Shown piece by piece: positions 58,206-64,000 of a DNA stretch of 64,000 bases. Origin of the DNA: Sepiola atlantica. Its lineage: Eukaryota > Mollusca > Cephalopoda > Sepiida > Sepiolidae. The DNA lies in the NCBI GenBank assembly GCA_963556195.1, contig OY744544.1, forward strand, positions 47,040,984 through 47,104,983. The letters run 5' to 3'. The stretch's first letter is position 1, and each line of letters begins with the position of its first letter. The notes beneath the pieces were generated by a model, which did not search any database, was not told the DNA's origin, and worked only from the letters and a program-made list of their open reading frames with translations. The translations under genes were made by a program, and so were the position numbers.

Positions 58206-58362
58206 CCAGTCAATCTAACTGATTGTTTGGCTGAACCTCAAACAAATTGCTAACACAGGTTTTTAACTTGGATATTGGGTATGAATAACCTCTGTTTCAG
58301 ATAAAAATAAGTTTACCAAAATTAGCCTTGCGGAACGAGGTAAACGGGCGCTATCTTTAAAG
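58206..58362 (+). repeat. Left terminal inverted repeat
   Basis: Outer part (58,206-58,305) matches 6472-6565; inner part (58,306-58,362) is complementary to 62,055-62,117. The sequence starts tccagtcaa, close to cagtca...tgactg in the other copy (6474-6490). The exact terminal base was not determined. Confidence 0.7.
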
Positions 58363-58592
58363 ATGACCGCCGATTCCAGCCTCCCCTCTCTCGATTCAAT
58401 TTCTGTAAATTCATCTTCAAAAATACCAAATGTAGCAATGTGAAATTGGATACAATCAACAGTTTTCATAAAGTTAAATATAATTATAACTTCTTATGCC
58501 TTTATTTTTGTCTCTTTTGATGTATTACTGCATGAGCTTGATATTCTGTCATATTCTAATTTCAAGTTGGCCAAAGTGAAGTACCGATAATT

Positions 58593-61565
58593 ATGGATGC
58601 TGACAAGTGTGCTATTTTCAACAATGAACTGTCCAGTAATGAAGAAACATTCATCGTCAGATAGAAGAGCATCGATTCCATTAACAGAGCGTCTGAACAA
58701 CGTGGAGAGAAGATCATAATTCAGATTTGTCAACGTCTTCGCAAGAAATGCAGACAGCGTTGGATTAACCCAAAATACATTGACATTGACCGTAAAAACA
58801 GGTCGGCTCATGATGAAATGCTATCCCGTGCAAGCCGCTCTTTGTGTGTGTTTAACTGTAAGGACCATTGCCTTTTTTGTGGTTCTGGAGCAAAATCTGA
58901 TAGAAAGAAAAGAGGTGTTGATGTTTACCATGTGGAAACTATTGAGTGTTAAAAGTTTGTGAGAAAGTCCGAAAAACTGATGGCTGGGCATCTACTGTTA
59001 AAGGTAGAATAGGTTATGTAGCTGACCTTGTTTCAGAAGAAGCACGTTATCACATTTTTGCAAACTTTGATTCCAATCAAAACATTCCTGAGGCATTCTC
59101 TTCTGCTGATTCTACTAAAAAACAAAACCATGGTAGACCAGAGGATTCAGATAGAAAGCAGGCATTTCTGGAAGTTGCTAAATATTTGTCTATCTTGTTA
59201 AAAAAATGGAGAAAATTCTCGAGTACACTGGCTTTGAACCATAGTCTCTCATACATGAAATCTTGATTGTTAAAACATTTCAAAGACGAAATCATTTTGA
59301 CTGAAATTAATGGGAAACATAATGTTGTTACATTCTTAAGTAAAGCAAAATGTATTCTCCATGAATTATATGCACAGAGCCGCTCAACAGACAATTCAGA
59401 ATCAGAGGTCATTAGAATCATACAGACGGCTTCCAAGCTTATCAAGAATGGCATTAAAAGTATCCAGACAAGTTCAGAATATTACCCATCTAAGAATGAT
59501 CTTGAACAGGATGCGATTCTTGAATATGTTCCTACAACATTGTTGATCTAATTCTAACTTTCGATCAACCACTTTGGTACAAGCAATGATGATAGTCGAG
59601 TGTCATCCGAGTTCCAGTCGCCTGAAATCATTTGTCTTGCGACTTGGTGGGCTCCATACACAGATGAGCTTTCTGGGGTCAATTGGTCATTTGATGACAG
59701 GTTCTGCAAGAACTTTTTGAACATGTGTATGCTGAAAACAGTCAAGCACATGCTAAGTGGCAAAGCAATTATAAGAGCCATTCGTGCTCACTTCTTAGTT
59801 GATGCTGCACTGAATGTTATTTTGTTAGCGAAAGCCTATGATTTGCCGGTTTCACATGTCACTGACGATGATCAACCCTACACTGATGCCATCTCCTCAA
59901 AATTAAGACCTGAAGGAATCTCAGGAGTTATTGAAAGGTCTCCTTGATAGGACCGCGACATTGAATAATGTTCTGTGATCAGAGTCTATAACCAGAATTA
60001 CCCAGAGAATCAACCATGTGAAGGATGCGATGGTTGACCAGCGAACAGCCAAATTGTAGATTCAATACTTTGATATGGTGACTTGTACTTGTTATGTAGC
60101 AGGTGCTAATGAGAAGCATGAAGATGTCTGGAGGTCTTACTCATGGCAGAGGAATGGACGAAATTCAACGATAGGTTTGGACACTATTACTGCCAGCGTG
60201 CGCTGAAATCAAGTTTACAATGCAACAACTAGCAGGTATTCGTTATGGAACTAGTGACCAGCACCAGGAGGCTACTTCAGCAAGATAAGAGCGAGATGTG
60301 AGGGATACATGGAAGCTCCTTGCGTTTCTACAGACATATCACACTTTCATGGAAGATCCGTCCATTCACAGCATATCAAGTGAAGTAACTGGAGACAAAA
60401 AGGTGAAAGTGGACAGAGAAAACTCCATAGAAGAGGCAATCATAGCTTCAATGGTTGGAGAAAATGTCCACGAGTACACTTTTAAAAGAAAGGATCAGGC
60501 AATTACACTTGGGTCAAAAGTTTCGCTCAGCAAAGATGAATCAAGTGAAGACACAACTCCTATTCCAGAGACTGTATGTGCTATCTACCAATGAACCCTC
60601 AACTCAGCAGCAGCAAGAACATTTCTAGTATGAGCTTTGTGGTTACCCACCTGTACTTTTTGATTTTTTCGGACTACCACGAGAGACAAAAAAACGGCTT
60701 TGGCAGACGCAATATGGAAACTGACTTCCCCTGTACAATCAGGTCCATAGTCTTCAGATCCACATTATCTCTTAGATGGTGGAGCACTACTTCAACGCCT
60801 CCCATGGCAAAAATCTCACACATTTGATGAGATCTGTACCCAATACCGCAGATATGTCACAACTAGATATGGAAAAGCATGCATTGTCTTTGATGGGTAT
60901 GAAAGTGGCCCATCCATTAAAGACGCGACTCACCGACGCTGAGCAGGGGGCTCTGTTGGTGTTAATGTGTCACTGACCCCTTTAATGGTGTTCAAATTAA
61001 AAAAGGATGTATTCCTAGCTAATCAAGAAAACAAACAATTGTTCATCAACTTGCTGGGAAAGAGTTTGGAGGAAGCGGGTTATAAAGTAGTCCATGCATC
61101 TGGAGATGCTGTCGTATTGATTGTGAAGACTGACCAAGAACTGGCATAGACAGGAGAAACAATTTTGATAGCAAATGACACTGACCTATTGATCCTTCTA
61201 TGTTATCATGCCAATATGAATGATGGTTACAACATCTTCTTTACTCCACAACCAAAGGATTGTGCAAAAAGTGTGAAAGTCTGAAACATCAAAGAGATGA
61301 GGAAATCTTTGGGAGATGTGGTTTGTTCCAACATTCTTTTCATCCATGCACTACTGGTTTGTGATTCTACATGCCAGCTGGTCCTATAAATTAGTTGGTT
61401 ATAATAAGGTGTAACTGTACTTCAGGGTGTACTACAGCAAGATGCAGTTGCAGGAAACATGGCATTGACTGTTCAAACTCATGTGGTAATTGTAAAGGCA
61501 TCTCTGCAGCAACTCACCACAGCCAGATCTTGACGATGATGAAGTTACCTTTGACTAGTTCTTGA
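58593..61565 (+). pseudogene. Large uncharacterised protein with Cys zinc site, PIN-like domain and Cys-rich tail
   Basis: ATG at 58,593 (MDADKCAIFNNELSSNEE). An in-frame TAG follows near 58,641. A Cys site, NCKDHCLFCGSG, is at about 58,848-58,885. DVYHVETIEC then frameshifts near 58,948 into WASTVKGRIGYVADLVSEEA, then GRPEDSDRKQAFLEVAKYL and KLIKNGIKSIQTSSEYYPS. After an apparent internal deletion at about 59,550-59,600 come SGVNWSFDDRFCKN and FLVDAALNVILLAKAYDLPV. RKDQAITLGSKVSL is at about 60,490. The PIN/FEN-like part reads YLLDGGALLQRLPW, ACIVFDGYESGPSIKDATHR, HASGDAVVLIVKTD and NDTDLLILLCYHANM. The tail is SGCTTARCSCRKHGIDC (about 61,415-61,465). The same order occurs in a large uncharacterised animal protein family I recognise from molluscs and cnidarians. 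The acidic FDGY/SGDA/NDTD positions suggest a metal-dependent nuclease fold. At least eight lesions make it inactive. Confidence 0.7.
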
Positions 61566-62054
61566 CAAAAAATATTCTTTGGTCCGTTCATGAACTTGTT
61601 CTGTGGTGGTTATGCAAGAGCCTTGCCACAACATTCGACCAACTGACGATTCATTTATTGTAAATTGTACTTATTTTGTACCTATTTTTTATGAAATTTC
61701 AGGAATTAATGCACAATTGTTACCTTGAAAAAGGCTATGTAGTCTGTTTTTGTACCTTTTATATTCATATTTGTATAAGAAATTAAAAAAACATGAAAAC
61801 AATATCATCGACTAGTCATTTTCTGGTGTTAGTTTATTATTAAGCATATAGCTACCTATCATTACAATTTAAAACACCAACAAAATGTCAAGCTGGCTTG
61901 GGGTGGGCCCTGTGTGGGTTTTCATACAAAAACTATTTTTTATTTCTAATTTAATAAAGGGTTTTTGTCAGGAAAAACGTTTATTTTTGTCCGGAATAAT
62001 GGACATATTTTTCAGGAAATGTCAAGAATTTTATGTCTCGAAATTTTAATAATG

Positions 62055-62117
62055 TTAAGTTGGATTTTAAAGATGGATCCCGTTGACCCCTTTTCTGCAA
62101 GGTTAATTTTGGTAAAC
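62055..62117 (-). repeat. Right terminal inverted repeat (truncated)
   Basis: The reverse complement starts aaaaagtttaccaaaatta and parallels 58,306-58,362. Compared with the inverted copy at 6472-6565, about 95 outer bases are missing. Confidence 0.7.
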
Positions 62118-62714
62118 TTTTTGTAACACGCTGTGTGTTGCAACAGCACGTTATATTAAATGAGGTCAATTTAAACTTGTAAAAAAAACTGTGATTTTAA
62201 AATGATCTTTTTGTAGCTTTAATCTTGATTGAGTTCAATTAAAATCAATCATAGCAGTGACAAGTGTTCATTATAGATGGAAAAGAATTAAGATTGGTTT
62301 ATGAAAGTTATTTTTTCTATGAGTTGACTTATTAGCCGAATAAATGCAAGACACATGATACGAGAGACTCATGCGTATTATAGAGTATATGAGTTTGTGT
62401 GTGTGCTATAAACTCGGAAACTATGGGTTGGATTTAAAAGGATTGGAACTAAGATAGGCAAGGATGGGAGTGTAATAGACATTGTCAAGTTCAACTCGGC
62501 CAACGATTTTTGTCAATCATTGGGTGACCGCAAGGAATCAGAACGGTGCACGGTTTTCACTTTTGTGATAATAGTGTGATGTGTGTGTTTCAAACATTAT
62601 ATCTAAGTCGAGACGAATTTGAAAGGTACGTGTATATGAGCTTATTTGTGTATTTATTCGTTATGAGAAAGGACATTTTAGAAGGTGGGCATAGTTAAAT
62701 CGCTTTCTATTGGT
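62118..62714. other. Intergenic DNA
   Basis: No gene recognised. I looked for the missing hAT C-terminus here and did not see it. Confidence 0.5.
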
Positions 62715-63026
62715 AACTTGGAATAAACAAGAAATCAGTGAACCTTGCTAACTTGGAACGAACAAGAAATCAGTGAACCTTGCTAACTTGGAACGAACAA
62801 GAAATCAGTGAACCTTGCTAACTTGGAACGAACAAGAAATCAGTGAACCTTGCTAACTTGGAACGAACAAGAAATCAGTGAACCTTGCTAACTTGGAACG
62901 AACAAGAAATCAGTGAACCTTGCTAACTTGGAACGAACAAGAAATCAGTGAACCTTGCTAACTTGGAACGAACAAGAAATCAGTGAACCTTGCTAACTTG
63001 GAACGAACAAGAAATCAGTGAACCTT
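62715..63026 (+). repeat. 35-bp minisatellite, 9 units
   Basis: A 35-bp unit based on aacttggaacgaacaagaaa plus tcagtgaaccttgct, repeated nine times. Only the first unit differs (gaataaac) and the last is cut at aaccttccc. The near identity implies recent expansion. Confidence 0.96.
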
Positions 63027-64000
63027 CCCGTTTATCAAAATAAATACCATTTGAAACTGAAGACAGACAGATCGACTGAAAGATTGCACGCATCTAAAAA
63101 AAGTGTAAAAGATATCTGATAAAAATTTACTCGAGAGTTTTAGACTTTTAAGATCCCGGTCAACACCGAGTTTCTTCGCTAGTTGGAAAGATAATGATTG
63201 ACTTTTTAGAATTATTTTCTATTGTTTTCTAAATTAGATAAAGATCTGGTATAATTTTTAGGGAATAAAATGCTGATACAGGTTTTTCCCGCCTCCATTT
63301 TTCCCTCGTTTTTTTTTATTTTTGATCGGACAAAATTCTTCTCAATTGCCATGGTTTTTCTTTGTTTTTGAAAGCCCCTTCCGTGTGGTGTACCCACTCA
63401 GTGTTTATGACGCCGCGTTTCTTTTCCAACATCCTTTTTCAATCTTCATCTTACCGTTAAGACTAATTGACTATAAAAAGCAGACGGTGCACGGTTTTCA
63501 CCTACGTATTTGAGCTATTCCAAACGTTTTTGAAGACAGCCATTTTATTTTGATTTGCAATGGTGCATCATCACAAAATTGCGACTTATTTTCATTCTAA
63601 ACGGAAATAATAAAAAAAACTTTACTTTTCGGCCATTTTATTTCGCCATTGTTCAACTGTTCAATCGGCTTTCGGCTATATATTGTTTCTTCTTTTTCAT
63701 ATGTTGTTATCTCCATTTTTAGCCACATTCTGTGTTTTATCGCTCTTATGTCGGTCTTTCGTTTTTTTTCTAAGTGAATCATATGCAGATAAAAGTTGTC
63801 ACAGCTTTCAGACGAGGATGCGATTTGTTACTACAGCAAAAGAAATATGCAAGTGGTTGCGCTTGTGTTACAGTTGCACTTGTATCGCTTAATACATCGA
63901 ATACGAATAGAAACGTATGCTTTTGTTTGTTGGTTTGTTTTAAGCGAGTTGGACTTCTCCAGTGAGCTCACAGAGATCGTGCTAAGGCACGATCTTTGTT
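63027..64000. other. Intergenic DNA with a terminal hairpin
   Basis: No recognisable gene; the short frames have no domains. Near the window end, agatcgtgc (63,974-63,982) pairs perfectly with 63,987-63,995 around a taag loop. What lies beyond the window edge is unknown. Confidence 0.5.

Larger units (their letters stand above)
58206..62117 (+). mobile_element. TIR DNA transposon with a PIN-like protein, 3.9 kb
   Basis: agtttaccaaaatta (about 58,310) and its complement (about 62,108) open imperfect inverted repeats of about 50 bp. The shared order is aaaattarccttgc, a variable gaa segment, aaacggg and atctttaaa. The left side has about 100 bp further out (58,206-58,305) that the right side lacks. 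The inverted fragment at 6472-7263 carries that outer sequence next to the element's right end, so the right TIR here appears truncated. Between the ends lies one decayed gene. No classical DDE transposase motif was identified, so the superfamily is unresolved. Confidence 0.75.

Noticed and set aside
58494..58811. 105-codon minus-strand frame
   Set aside because: It is the shadow of the plus-strand element gene starting at 58,593, whose translation there continues into the NCKDHCLFCG zinc site.
59077..59454. 125-codon minus-strand frame
   Set aside because: Antisense of the recognised plus-strand segment containing GRPEDSDRKQAFLEVAKYL.
63974..63995. Bacterial-type terminator or histone 3' stem-loop at the window end
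   Set aside because: The stem is only 9 bp, does not match the histone consensus, and there is no gene before it; the window is eukaryotic.

Overview
The window looks like repeat-dominated DNA from a metazoan, most likely a mollusc and possibly a cephalopod. The reasons are long (AT)n/(GT)n runs, vertebrate-type TTAGGG telomere-like repeats, tRNA- and snRNA-derived SINE-like repeats, an RTE-type LINE, Ty3/gypsy-like retroelements, a ZMYM1-like hAT remnant and a lophotrochozoan-style transposon. No operons, ribosome binding sites or intact host genes are visible. Every coding segment I recognise belongs to a decayed mobile element. The species assignment is inference.

Layout. 1-11.2 kb is AT-rich, with inverted repeats, a 26-bp minisatellite, U2-snRNA-like fragments, a tRNA-derived SINE (about 6.26-6.44 kb, minus) and an inverted fragment of a transposon (6.47-7.26 kb). 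11.2-29.2 kb is one uninterrupted 46-bp satellite of about 391 units, in perfect phase from end to end. Its centre is organised into higher-order blocks and its edges are older-looking. 29.2-38.9 kb holds two arrays of one 40-bp minisatellite split by about 1.2 kb of other DNA, a 19-bp minisatellite, a U2-headed SINE-like repeat, a weak tyrosine-recombinase-like remnant and a weak P-loop/Z1-like fragment. 38.9-40.9 kb is an internally deleted LTR retroelement with both LTRs.

40.9-47.9 kb is mostly unassigned DNA with foldback structures and a probable LINE 3' end with a (GAT)n tail. 47.9-49.1 kb is a 3'-truncated RTE-like LINE (endonuclease part). 49.4-52.6 kb is a minus-strand gypsy-like pol (integrase, RNase H, reverse transcriptase, protease, zinc knuckles), broken by stops and frameshifts. 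It ends close to a short interstitial telomeric array (52,675-52,703). 53.7-55.9 kb has head-to-tail copies of the repeat seen at 34.5 kb.

56.1-58.2 kb is a ZMYM1/hAT-like transposase pseudogene. Its C-terminal dimerisation region stops where a second element begins at about 58.2 kb. That element runs to about 62.1 kb, has terminal inverted repeats, and carries a decayed large protein with an N-terminal Cys zinc site, a PIN-like nuclease region and a Cys-rich tail. 62.7-63.0 kb is a 35-bp minisatellite of 9 units.

The two most unusual objects are the indel-free 46-bp satellite with its nested duplications and the TIR element with a PIN-like protein, whose second, inverted copy at 6.5-7.3 kb supports the TIR structure. 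The many ORFs in the satellite are by-products of a CpG-rich, pyrimidine-rich 46-bp unit that is open in all three forward frames; I do not regard them as genes.
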